Source of the DNA: an uncultured Lachnospiraceae bacterium
GTDB taxonomy: Bacteria; Bacillota; Clostridia; Lachnospirales; Lachnospiraceae
Reading direction: 5' to 3'
Assembly (NCBI GenBank): GCA_947630485.1
Contig: CANRHU010000011.1
Coordinates: 1-58,693 of the forward strand
DNA: 58,693 bases
The notes under the pieces were generated by a model. That model saw only the letters and a program-made list of their open reading frames with translations, was not told the DNA's origin and ran no database searches. A program made the translations under genes and the position numbers. Positions 17,708 to 25,700 of the stretch are shown piece after piece. Position 1 is the first letter of the stretch. The number at the start of each line of letters is the position of its first letter.

Positions 17708-19516
17708 TCAGTAAATCGGGGGAACCACAATACTGTCCCCTCCCGGTTCCACTGGAGACGGGACCTCTCCGGAGACAGGGCCCTGGCTCTCAATCACCCC
17801 CGGTCCGCCGCCCGGCCCCATGCCGGCGTCAGGCACTGTCTGTCCTTCCGTCTGCGCGCCCGGTCCTGCCGCGACGCCTCCTCCTCCCGGCCCCGCCGCA
17901 GCGGTACCTCCGCCCGGACCTGCCGGAACCGACTCGCTTTCCGGCTGGCTCTCCAGACCGGCCGATGGATCCGGCAGGGAAATCTCCCCTTCCGGAGTGA
18001 GCACAATGCCGGAGGTGTTCCGCTTGATCACCGCCGCGTGTCCTTTGTAGGAAGTCGTATGATCGACGTCCCTGCTCACGACCTCCCCGTCCTTCTTCAC
18101 GATCAGCCTGGTCTCCCAGCGGCTTCCGCTGGAACCTTCCGATACGACAATCTCCTGATCCAGGGGAACCGTCTGGTCTTCTTCATAGGTAGGCACAGGC
18201 GGATCAAGAACGCCAATCTTCGTGGACTCCAGGGAGTAGGTTACACCTTCCTCCAGCACCGGAATCCCGTACACGGAAACGGTTACCGTCTGATCATGGT
18301 AGTTTGCCTTGATGCCGATCGCCGCCTGGCTGGTATTGATAAACCGGAAATCCGGTCCGCCCCAGCTGACCGTGGCGTCCATGCCCGGGGTTACATAGCT
18401 GGGCTCAAATGTGTGCGACTGTCGTTTGGATATCTTCATACCGGCCCGCACAACCGCGTTGTACAGCGTCGTGGACACCTGGCAGACGCCGCCGCCGATC
18501 TCCTGAACCACCGCGCCGTTATTGTAGGCGGCCGCGCTCTGATACCCCTTCGCTTCCGTCCTCTCTCCTACCGTATCGTTAAAGGACAGTTCCTCGCCGG
18601 GCTGAACAATCGTTCCGTTCAGATGTTCCGCCGCCAGGCGCACATTGGTATTCCGCTTGGAATTCGCGGTCGTATTGGTCGTATATGTACCGATGGTCTT
18701 ATAAAGGCTCTGGGCGCTGGCCTTCGAAATCTCGGGCTCCACCGTGGTGACACTGACCTGAATCTGCGCGTCAAAGTCCTTGGACTCAATGGCGCTCTTA
18801 ATATCAGCCGCCAGCTTCTCCTCGTCGATCACGACGCCCGCTTCCCCTTCGGTGAATGTGAAGCTGTCGCTCTCCGCGTCGTAGCTGTCGATCGCGCCGT
18901 TCTTTGCCGATTTATTCCACCGCTGCTTCATAGCCGCCACCTCAGCGGCAACCGCCTCGTCCAGACCGGACGTATCAAGCGTGTATTTCTCCCTCGGTTT
19001 CCCGGTAAAGATCTCCTCCAGAAGCGCGTCCACCTTCCCTGTCATCAGATTCGACAGCTCGTAGACGTCTTCCCCGCAGACCGCCTTCATCTTCCAGGGA
19101 TAATTCTCAAGGATCGCCTCGCGGGCCTGATCCCGCGACATGCCGGTGATCGTGATGTTGTCCACCGTCACCTGCTTCTCCAGCTCAGTCTCCGGCTCCG
19201 TGGAGGCGGACGTCTCCGTCTTCGTGCCTTCGTCGTCGAAATCCCCCTGACGGCCCGGATGCTGCGTCATCGCAAAAGCCACCGCCGCAATCACCAGGAT
19301 CAAAATGACGCCGATAATGGCGATGATCCGGTAATCCGGAGATGGTTTCCTCTTATGGCTTCTATAACTGCGGTAGGCGGTCCCGGAATTCTGATAGCCT
19401 GTCCTAGCGCGGCTGCCTGTCGTTCGCCCTGATGTACTGCTCCCCCCGCTGCGGCTTCTGCTCCTGCCGGCAGCAGAAGAAGAGCGGCTGCCGCCTGTCC
19501 GATATGTTGTACTCAT
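17708..19516 (-). CDS. VanW family membrane-anchored protein
   Basis: A 602-residue envelope protein. The N-terminal ~60 residues are Ser/Arg/Gly-rich and cytoplasmic, followed by one membrane helix (IIAIIGVILILVIAAVAFAM). Outside lie a peptidoglycan-binding-4-like region (about 120-260) and the VanW domain (about 270-410, with ELSFNDTVGERTEAKGY and GGGVCQVSTTLYNA). A G5-like segment follows (about 430-500). The Gly/Pro-rich repetitive tail (PAGPGGGTAAAGPGGGG) is low complexity. The exact biochemical role of VanW is unsettled; wall association is likely. The ATG at 19516 is chosen because AGGTGA sits just ahead of it; an upstream TTG has no such site. Confidence 0.85.
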   Translation of the reverse strand: MSTTYRTGGSRSSSAAGRSRSRSGGSSTSGRTTGSRARTGYQNSGTAYRSYRSHKRKPSPDYRIIAIIGVILILVIAAVAFAMTQHPGRQGDFDDEGTKTETSASTEPETELEKQVTVDNITITGMSRDQAREAILENYPWKMKAVCGEDVYELSNLMTGKVDALLEEIFTGKPREKYTLDTSGLDEAVAAEVAAMKQRWNKSAKNGAIDSYDAESDSFTFTEGEAGVVIDEEKLAADIKSAIESKDFDAQIQVSVTTVEPEISKASAQSLYKTIGTYTTNTTANSKRNTNVRLAAEHLNGTIVQPGEELSFNDTVGERTEAKGYQSAAAYNNGAVVQEIGGGVCQVSTTLYNAVVRAGMKISKRQSHTFEPSYVTPGMDATVSWGGPDFRFINTSQAAIGIKANYHDQTVTVSVYGIPVLEEGVTYSLESTKIGVLDPPVPTYEEDQTVPLDQEIVVSEGSSGSRWETRLIVKKDGEVVSRDVDHTTSYKGHAAVIKRNTSGIVLTPEGEISLPDPSAGLESQPESESVPAGPGGGTAAAGPGGGGVAAGPGAQTEGQTVPDAGMGPGGGPGVIESQGPVSGEVPSPVEPGGDSIVVPPIY

Positions 19517-19689
19517 ATTGTCACCTGTCTGCCTGATATTCAATCACTTCAAACTGTAGTATAGCATACTTTGTCAAAAAAGAAATATGTTTTTTCTTAG
19601 TCAATTCTTACGATTTTTTTAGGTATTACCCGCCTGTTACAAATATTGCATTTCCAAGAAAAATCCATGAATTTTCCTAAAATCTGGAA

Positions 19690-19716
19690 ACAGTGGCAAG
19701 CCGGCGGACATATGAT
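19690..19716 (+). promoter_or_regulatory. Possible sporulation-type (sigma-K-like) promoter
   Basis: AC at 19690-19691, 17 bases, then CATATGAT (19709-19716), which fits the loose AC...CATANNNT pattern. No good sigma-A promoter is evident here. Speculative. Confidence 0.2.
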
Positions 19717-19749
19717 GGAGTGTAATCAGAATATCTGGAGGAACAAAAC

Positions 19750-19980
19750 ATGAGTGATTTAGCGGCAACAAACTGCGGATGCGGATGCGACTGTACAACG
19801 GGAGGAAACGGCGGATGCAACATCATTTTCCTGATCCTGCTGCTTTGCTGCTGCGGCGGCAACGGCGGCGGCATCTCGAACATAGGCGGCGCCAACTGCG
19901 GCTGCGGGAGCGACATTCTCTGGATTCTCCTGCTGCTTTGCTGCTGCGGCGGCAACGGCGCAAACGGCTTCTGCTGCTGA
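19750..19980 (+). CDS. Cys/Gly-rich miniprotein with internal duplication
   Basis: A 76-residue protein with a strong ribosome site (GGAGG, 19737-19741) and its own terminator, so very likely real. It consists of two similar halves. Each has a CGCG start, a hydrophobic stretch (IIFLILLL and ILWILLLL) and CCCGGNG directly after it; 17 residues are cysteine. The pattern recalls small spore-associated or metal-binding Cys-rich proteins, but I do not recognise the family. The hydrophobic stretches are too short and Cys-flanked for ordinary membrane helices. The upstream sequence weakly resembles a sigma-K promoter. Function unknown. Confidence 0.7.
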   Translation: MSDLAATNCGCGCDCTTGGNGGCNIIFLILLLCCCGGNGGGISNIGGANCGCGSDILWILLLLCCCGGNGANGFCC

Positions 19981-20046
19981 TCCCCAGAACCTGCCGCGGC
20001 GTCTGTCTGCCGGCTCCATTGATCCGTCGGCAGACAACATTTCTGC

Positions 20047-20078
20047 AAGACCGCCGGGATGACCCGGCGGTCTTCTTT
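20047..20078 (+). terminator. Strong terminator of the Cys-rich miniprotein gene
   Basis: A perfect 12-bp stem, AAGACCGCCGGG with CCCGGCGGTCTT, a 4-base loop, then a T-rich tract. Confidence 0.85.
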
Positions 20079-20167
20079 ACGTCAGTATGCAGAAAGAGCG
20101 CTGGCGGCACGCTTTCTGTATTACGTCAGTATGCAAAAAACGCGCCAATGACGCTTCGTCTGTATTC
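20078..20167. repeat. Two head-to-tail palindromic hairpin elements
   Basis: Two adjacent units, each beginning TACGTCAGTATGCA and ending CTGTATT (20078-20122 and 20122-20167), in the opposite orientation to the copies at 13631 and 17622. Confidence 0.75.
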
Positions 20168-20168
20168 G

Positions 20169-20330
20169 CTATCTCCGGACCGGATTCTCCCTTCTGCCTT
20201 TCTGGCAGCGCACAACGCAGCTGCCTCCGGCAGAGACCGAACAATCCCTTTTCCTCTCTTTCTGTCTCTCCATACATTCCTCGTCGATCTCGTAAACCGA
20301 ATTCCCTTCTATAATCAGGCGGCCCGGCAT
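20169..20330 (-). CDS. Small hypothetical protein (53 aa)
   Basis: The ATG at 20330 has a well-placed GGAGG (20337-20341). The peptide opens MPGRLIIEGNSVYEIDEEC, then a Lys/Arg-rich stretch, and has four cysteines (C19, C30, C38, C42). The stop codon abuts the palindromic repeats. No family was recognised. The good ribosome site and ordinary composition favour a real gene; no promoter was identified. Confidence 0.4.
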   Translation of the reverse strand: MPGRLIIEGNSVYEIDEECMERQKERKRDCSVSAGGSCVVRCQKGRRENPVRR

Positions 20331-20430
20331 AATTTCCTCCCGCATTCTTTTCTATACCATCATCATATGCCGGAATGTCTGACATGTTCCCCCGCATATA
20401 CATACTCCAAAGAGAAATACCGAGGCGGAC

Positions 20431-20820
20431 ATGAGCGAAGAATCCACCATAAAATTTACCGACTTCGATTATCTGACGGGCGACCATCATCTGCAGATGG
20501 TAAAGGCCGCCCTTCCATATGTTAATCTGCAGGGACAGCGCTTTCTCTCCATCCTTGTCAAATTTCAGGAGCTGCGCAGGACGATTGCGCTGTTTAACGG
20601 CGACGAGGCGTCAACCGTAGGCGTCATGTCCCTCGGAAACGCCGAGCGCCGCTCGCCGCTAGACATGCTGAACGCCATTCGCCCTTACGCGGATCCCCAG
20701 GACCAGGACTTCATCGACATGGTCTGCAACCTGATCGAAGGCCTGCGCATCGGCAGCCAGTATCAGCAGGAAATGATGATGCAGGAAGCGGCCGGTATGA
20801 CCCGCAGGAGGTGCGTGTGA
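20431..20820 (+). CDS. Conserved-looking hypothetical protein (129 aa), first of an overlapping pair
   Basis: Ribosome site GAGGCGG precedes the ATG. The protein is soluble and helical (MVKAALPYVNLQGQRFLSIL, PQDQDFIDMVCNLIEGLRIG) with no signal peptide and no recognised domain. It ends in Met/Gln/Arg-rich sequence. Its stop overlaps the start of the next gene by four bases, so the two products are probably made in fixed ratio and may interact. Function unknown. Confidence 0.65.
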   Translation: MSEESTIKFTDFDYLTGDHHLQMVKAALPYVNLQGQRFLSILVKFQELRRTIALFNGDEASTVGVMSLGNAERRSPLDMLNAIRPYADPQDQDFIDMVCNLIEGLRIGSQYQQEMMMQEAAGMTRRRCV

Positions 20821-21272
20821 ACGGCGGCCGGGGCGGCGAGCCCCGCGTCCGCGCCGCGGGCGGCAGCCGGAATGGTGAGTCCCGCGCCGCGGCTGCGGGC
20901 GGCAATCGAAACAGTGAGCCACGCGCCATGGGCAGCAGCCGAAACGGCAATCCCCACTCCGCGGCTGCGGGCGGCAGCTGGAAAGACGATCCGCGCGTCA
21001 AGGCCATGAACCCCCAGAAGGTTGCGTTTCTCACGGAGCTGGCCGCGCAGGTCGAACAGACGCCGCGCAGTCAGATCATGGGGCGTTTTCTCGCCATGAC
21101 GCTGGAAGCCGACCGGAAGGGAATCTCCTTCTCCGACCAGGAGACGGAGATTCTGGCCGGAATCCTGGCCGACTACATGGATCCGGCAGCCCGCGGGAAA
21201 ATAGACCTGCTCCGGATGCTCTCCCGGCGAATGGCCGCGGGAGCACGAAAGCGGCCGGACACCTCCGGATAG
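20817..21272 (+). CDS. Hypothetical protein with repetitive basic N-terminus (151 aa)
   Basis: The GTG at 20817 is chosen because AGGAGG (20805-20810) lies 6 bases ahead; the overlap with the previous stop is GTGA. Residues 1-60 are built from four imperfect ~13-residue units (EPRVRAAGGSRNG-like) rich in Gly, Arg, Asn and Ala. Residues 62-145 are an ordinary helical domain (AFLTELAAQVEQTPRSQIMG, ILAGILADYMDP). The two parts have clearly different character, as if a repeat tract had been added to a small conserved protein. No family recognised. Convergent with the cell-wall protein gene downstream. Confidence 0.6.
   Translation: MNGGRGGEPRVRAAGGSRNGESRAAAAGGNRNSEPRAMGSSRNGNPHSAAAGGSWKDDPRVKAMNPQKVAFLTELAAQVEQTPRSQIMGRFLAMTLEADRKGISFSDQETEILAGILADYMDPAARGKIDLLRMLSRRMAAGARKRPDTSG
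20833..20990 (+). repeat. In-frame ~39-base tandem repeats
   Basis: Units of about 39, 39, 33 and 39 bases sharing GCGGCTGCGGGCGGCA-type cores. They encode the repetitive N-terminus of the 151-residue protein. Confidence 0.7.
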
Positions 21273-21332
21273 ACGGCTTCCTGCCTTGTCAACGCGGCAG
21301 GATAGACGGCTCCGCGAAGCTCCCTGCCCCCG

Positions 21333-22730
21333 TCAATGCGGTAGGATGGACGGGCCGACAGCCGCCGAAGGAGCTGGCGGCGAAACCGCAGCGCCGCCTG
21401 CCGCGGCCTGCCCTTTCTGCGCGCACACGCCCACCGAATCCACCTCATATCCGTCCGGAGTCGTCGCGGAGGCGTACATGGCGCCCAGCGGACGCTGTCC
21501 TTCGGTGGAGTCTTCCATCTGGCCGGTCGCCGGATTCCGTACTTTGACGGGCACAGGTTCCGTCAGGTTAAAATAGTACTGCTTGCCGTCTATCGTCTGC
21601 CAGCCCTTAACCATATCCCCGTTCGCGGATAAATAATACCAGTAACCGTTGCTGTAAAGCCACCCGGTCCGCATCTTTCCGTCTGTCTCTTCCAGGTAAT
21701 ACCACACGCCGTTCAAATCCAGCCAGCCTTTTTTCATGTGGCCGTCAGGCCGCAGGTAATACCAGGTAGTGCCGTCCAGATACCATCCCGTATTCATAAT
21801 CCCGTCCGCGCCGATATGATACCAGAGACCTTTTACATAGATCCAGGTATCCCTTGCGTAACTGCCGTAGAGCAGCTTATACCTCCAGCCGGCCTCCGTC
21901 AGCTCCCAGGTTCCGGCGACCTCCGCCGCTTCCTTCTGGGGACTCCGGTAAACGCCGCCCACGCCGCGGTTGGTAGGCCCAACGCCGCCTCCGCCGCTTC
22001 CGGCGAAACCGCCCAAACTGCTTCCCCAGCCGCTTCCACTTCCGCTTCCCCAGCCGCTTCCGCCTCCCCAGCTGCTTCCGCCGCTGCTTCCGCTACTGCT
22101 TCCGCCGCCGCTACTGCTTCCGCCCCCCCAGCTGCTTCCGCCGCTTCCGGAACTCTGCTGCTCCGTATAAAGCGTTACGGCGCTTTCCTGCACAAACGTA
22201 ATCTGACAAAGCTCGCCGTCCGCCACGATTTCCGCGCCTGCTATGACGGCCTGCAGTCCCGCGCTGCCGTCCGATACCTTCACGCGCAGCGTCCCCAGAC
22301 TGCAGATACTGGCCGGTTTCATGATTTCTCCCGTCCCGGCGATCACAAGCGTCACCAGACCGCGGTTCTCGTCATAAGCACATTCGCGGATCGCCGTTTT
22401 CCAGCTGCTGTCAAACGAAAACTCCGCCGACGTGACATTGGCCGGATCGGGACTGTCCAAAGCCACATTGACCTGAATCGCCGTGATCTCCCCAAGACCG
22501 CTCTGCTGCACCAGCTGAACGGACAGTTCCGCCTCTCCGTCCTTTGCTTTCCTCCAGGAGGCGGCCCCGCTCACATACCCGGCCTCGGTTCCGGCCTTCG
22601 CGGACAGCGGAAGAACGGTCAGTACCGCCGCCAGACAGAGGCCTGACGCGGCGGCCGCGGCAGCCAGCCGGCCGCACAGCCGGATACGGCGCGAAGCCGC
22701 CGCCATTTTCCTGCCGACAAACCCTCTCAT
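21333..22730 (-). CDS. Secreted choline-binding-repeat protein with cohesin-like N-terminal domain
   Basis: A 465-residue exported protein. The signal peptide covers residues 1-46 (hydrophobic core then LSAKA). Residues ~50-180 form a beta-rich domain (ITAIQVNVALDSPDPANVTS, SICSLGTLRVKV) resembling cohesin or related domains that bind dockerins; this call is by pattern and not certain. A Gly/Ser/Trp-rich linker (190-255) leads to several choline-binding repeats (about 290-395; GTTWYYLRPDGHMKKGW, GVWYYL, GYWYYLSANGDMVKGW) that attach the protein to the cell wall. It starts inside the stop codon of the upstream M60 peptidase gene (ATGA), which carries a dockerin-like repeat, so it probably anchors that enzyme to the surface. 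Confidence 0.75.
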   Translation of the reverse strand: MRGFVGRKMAAASRRIRLCGRLAAAAAASGLCLAAVLTVLPLSAKAGTEAGYVSGAASWRKAKDGEAELSVQLVQQSGLGEITAIQVNVALDSPDPANVTSAEFSFDSSWKTAIRECAYDENRGLVTLVIAGTGEIMKPASICSLGTLRVKVSDGSAGLQAVIAGAEIVADGELCQITFVQESAVTLYTEQQSSGSGGSSWGGGSSSGGGSSSGSSGGSSWGGGSGWGSGSGSGWGSSLGGFAGSGGGGVGPTNRGVGGVYRSPQKEAAEVAGTWELTEAGWRYKLLYGSYARDTWIYVKGLWYHIGADGIMNTGWYLDGTTWYYLRPDGHMKKGWLDLNGVWYYLEETDGKMRTGWLYSNGYWYYLSANGDMVKGWQTIDGKQYYFNLTEPVPVKVRNPATGQMEDSTEGQRPLGAMYASATTPDGYEVDSVGVCAQKGQAAAGGAAVSPPAPSAAVGPSILPH

Positions 22731-25700
22731 GATACGCCACCTCCCGCGTTCAGTACGATCGGCGGAAGCTGGGACGGCATCTCTACAAACAGCGTAGAGC
22801 TGACCAGCCTCTCGCCGGTGTTTTTCTTCGCGTCATCCACTCGGTACAGCTCCGCCCGCACCCGCGCAAAATCTATGGTATCCGCGAAAGCCGGGTCGAT
22901 ATAGTAAACCCAGGTGCCTTCGCTGACCTCGCCCAGAAGTCCGTCCTTCGGATCGGGGGCGAAAATGATCTGCTCGGCCCGGACGCTGCCGTCCGCGTCG
23001 GTTCCCCCGACCAGCCGTCCGTTCTCATCCCACAAAAGCACCGCGTTAAACGCCGGATTGCCTTTATAGGTTCCGGTAAATACGACTGACCCGGCCGGAA
23101 TCCGCGCTCCGTTGCCGGCTGTAAATTCCTTCTCCAGACGCCCGATGCTCTTGGAGGCCGCCAATTCAATATTATCTCCGGTCTGGCCGATCAGCGAAAG
23201 CTCGGAGACCGTAAGCGCCGTTCCCCCCTGACCGGGGGCTACCAGCCGCACGTAGGAAGCGTCGTACGTATAGAGCGCCTTTTCATCATGGAAATAGACG
23301 GTCTGGCTTCCTCTCTCTCCCGGAACAAACTGCTTCTGTGAAGTGGTTACCGGCTGCCAGTCCCCGCTTCCGGTCCGGCTTACATAGATCTCAAACGCGC
23401 CGATCGGCGTGCCGGAAGCCGCTGTGTAACTCAGACCGGTGATGGTTTCCTCCTGATTCAGATGCAGAATGATCTCCGGATCTGTCCCGGCCTCCGTGCT
23501 TCCCGTAAAGGCGGTGTCCGCCCTGCCGTCGATCATCGCTTCAAGGCCCGGCTGTTCCGTCGTATCCGGATGCTTTTCATTCGGCTGCTCCAAACTGTCA
23601 TTGGTCAGGTTCGTGCTGACCTCCCAGAGGCTCTTATCAAGCTGTCCGTCGTGACACACCTTCACCGAACCGATCTCTTTCCTGGCCGTGGGATTCAGCC
23701 AGTGGTCATAACCTATAACCTCATATGTAAACGTATGATTGTTAATCGTTCCGATTGTATCTGTAAATACAGCGCTTCCGTCATCTTCCGCCCAGGCGTA
23801 ACCTACCGGACGCCGTTCTATCGTATCCTTCACACGCTCGTAGCGGTAGACCTCGTACATCCAGATACTGCTGTCGGAGGACAGCCGCAGCGTCACCTGG
23901 CTGCTCCCATTCTCATACTCCAGAGTTCCGGCAGCCGCAGTGTGTTCCGCACGGTTCTGTCCGGTTCCCTCCCGCAGCTGAACGGCCCGGCTCTCGTCAT
24001 TGGCAAACCAGATGCCCCGCGTCTCTTCCGGGAACTGGCCCGCATAATAAACCGTTCCCGCATCCGGCTCAAGGCCCCAGCGCCGGAAGAATGCGAGGAG
24101 ATTTTTCTGCGCCGCCGCCGTGGCCAGACGCATCAGCTTATTGTCCGTGTCCGCACCGGAAAGCGTCAGCTCATTGCCTTCGGCGCCGGGCGCGGATTCC
24201 GGATTGCGCACATAGCTGTCCACCCGCGCAAAGAACAGATTCTCCAGCTGTTCCTCATTGTCGTCAAAGGTCTTATAGTTGTAGCCGCCCAGGTCATACG
24301 CCAGATGAAGCTGCCAGTACATGGCCAGCTGGACGAACACATTGGACGCCTTTCCTTTCGTCCCGGAGGTTACCTTCTTAAACACATCGTCATAATCAAA
24401 GCGCACGGAATCATTGGTATCCCTGGCCTGTCCAAGCACGGCGAAGTAGTTGTTGGTGATCTCCGCCACCGCATAGGCGCCTTCATTAATTTCATGACCG
24501 ATCTCGTGGGAAATACCCCAGCCGAAATACTGGCCGGTTCCGGTATAGCTTCCGTCGCTTCCGGCATTCATCGGGACGCCTCCCATCATGCCGGCCAGCT
24601 CCGGCCACTCGATCCCGATATGCTTGCCGCCCGCGTACATGAACGCCCCGGCAAACATCCTCTGATAGCGGATATTGATACGGCTGACCGGCATCCTGTT
24701 ATAGGCCGGCGCCTCCGCGTCCCCGCTGAGCCCCTTATGCTGATAGAACAGCACCATCATCTCGTCAAAGGCGCGCATGGACTGCTCCAGTTTGGCCGCC
24801 ATCGCATCCAGGCTTCCTCCTCCGAGCCCGGCCAGCACCTGCGCCGCCGCGGTAGAAATCATACCGTACCTGGTGAGGATGTCCGTTCCTTCATAAATAC
24901 AGTTCTTCGGATCCCATCCGTACTGCGCATGGTCCTGACTGTGGCGGGAGGCCGCCTCCTGATTCTGCTTCTCAACCTTCGTCAGATAAGCCTTCGCAAG
25001 GCGCACGCGCTCGGCGATATCGTCCGTATCCGACAGATCTAAAACCGCCGCGCTGTGACCGCCGCTGACGCGGACGCCGTACTGCTCCGCGCCGAAAGCG
25101 CCCGTATACTCCACATACAGCTGGCCGCCGCGCTCCAGATTCATGTCGTCGAGCGCCGTCACCGTGATCTCATTCGGACCGCCCTTTAAGTAGCCAAGGG
25201 ATTTGAATACCGCCTTGCTGCTGCCGTGATACTGGGAAAGAATCAGCTCCAGCCTCGTCGCGTCTCCGTTTCGCACGGTCTGTCCGCCCACATAAACGGT
25301 CAGCGTCTCCCCGGCCAGGGCCGTCACGCCCAGCGGCTGATAGGTGTTGAGGCCGCCCCGGAACGTGATATGGCCGTCCGACTTCGCCGTATCCTTCGTA
25401 TCGACCATCAGAATATCATCCTGCAGGCCGCCGTCCTTCAAAATCTTCACCGCGTTGTCCAGCTCGGTTTCCAGCTCCGCCTTCTTCGGATGGAACTCGC
25501 CGCTGACGGTATCCTTAACCTGGAGCTTCGCGCGCAGCTTCTCAATGTCCGCGAGCGTCACTTCCGGCCGCAGAACCACATGATAGGTATCCGTATACAG
25601 CCCCATGATCTCATTTTCGATCGGATCGTAGTAATAGAATTTCATCTCCGCCACACTGATCCGGGAGGCATGTCCGTAGGTATTGCCCAATAATAGCTGC

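Noticed and set aside
21560-21860. Repeating pattern in the choline-binding protein considered as a DNA repeat array
   Set aside because: The periodicity reflects ~20-residue protein repeats; DNA copies are too diverged for a mobile or CRISPR repeat.
23462-25042. 526-codon plus-strand frame inside the M60 gene
   Set aside because: Antisense shadow of a gene with clear domains on the minus strand.
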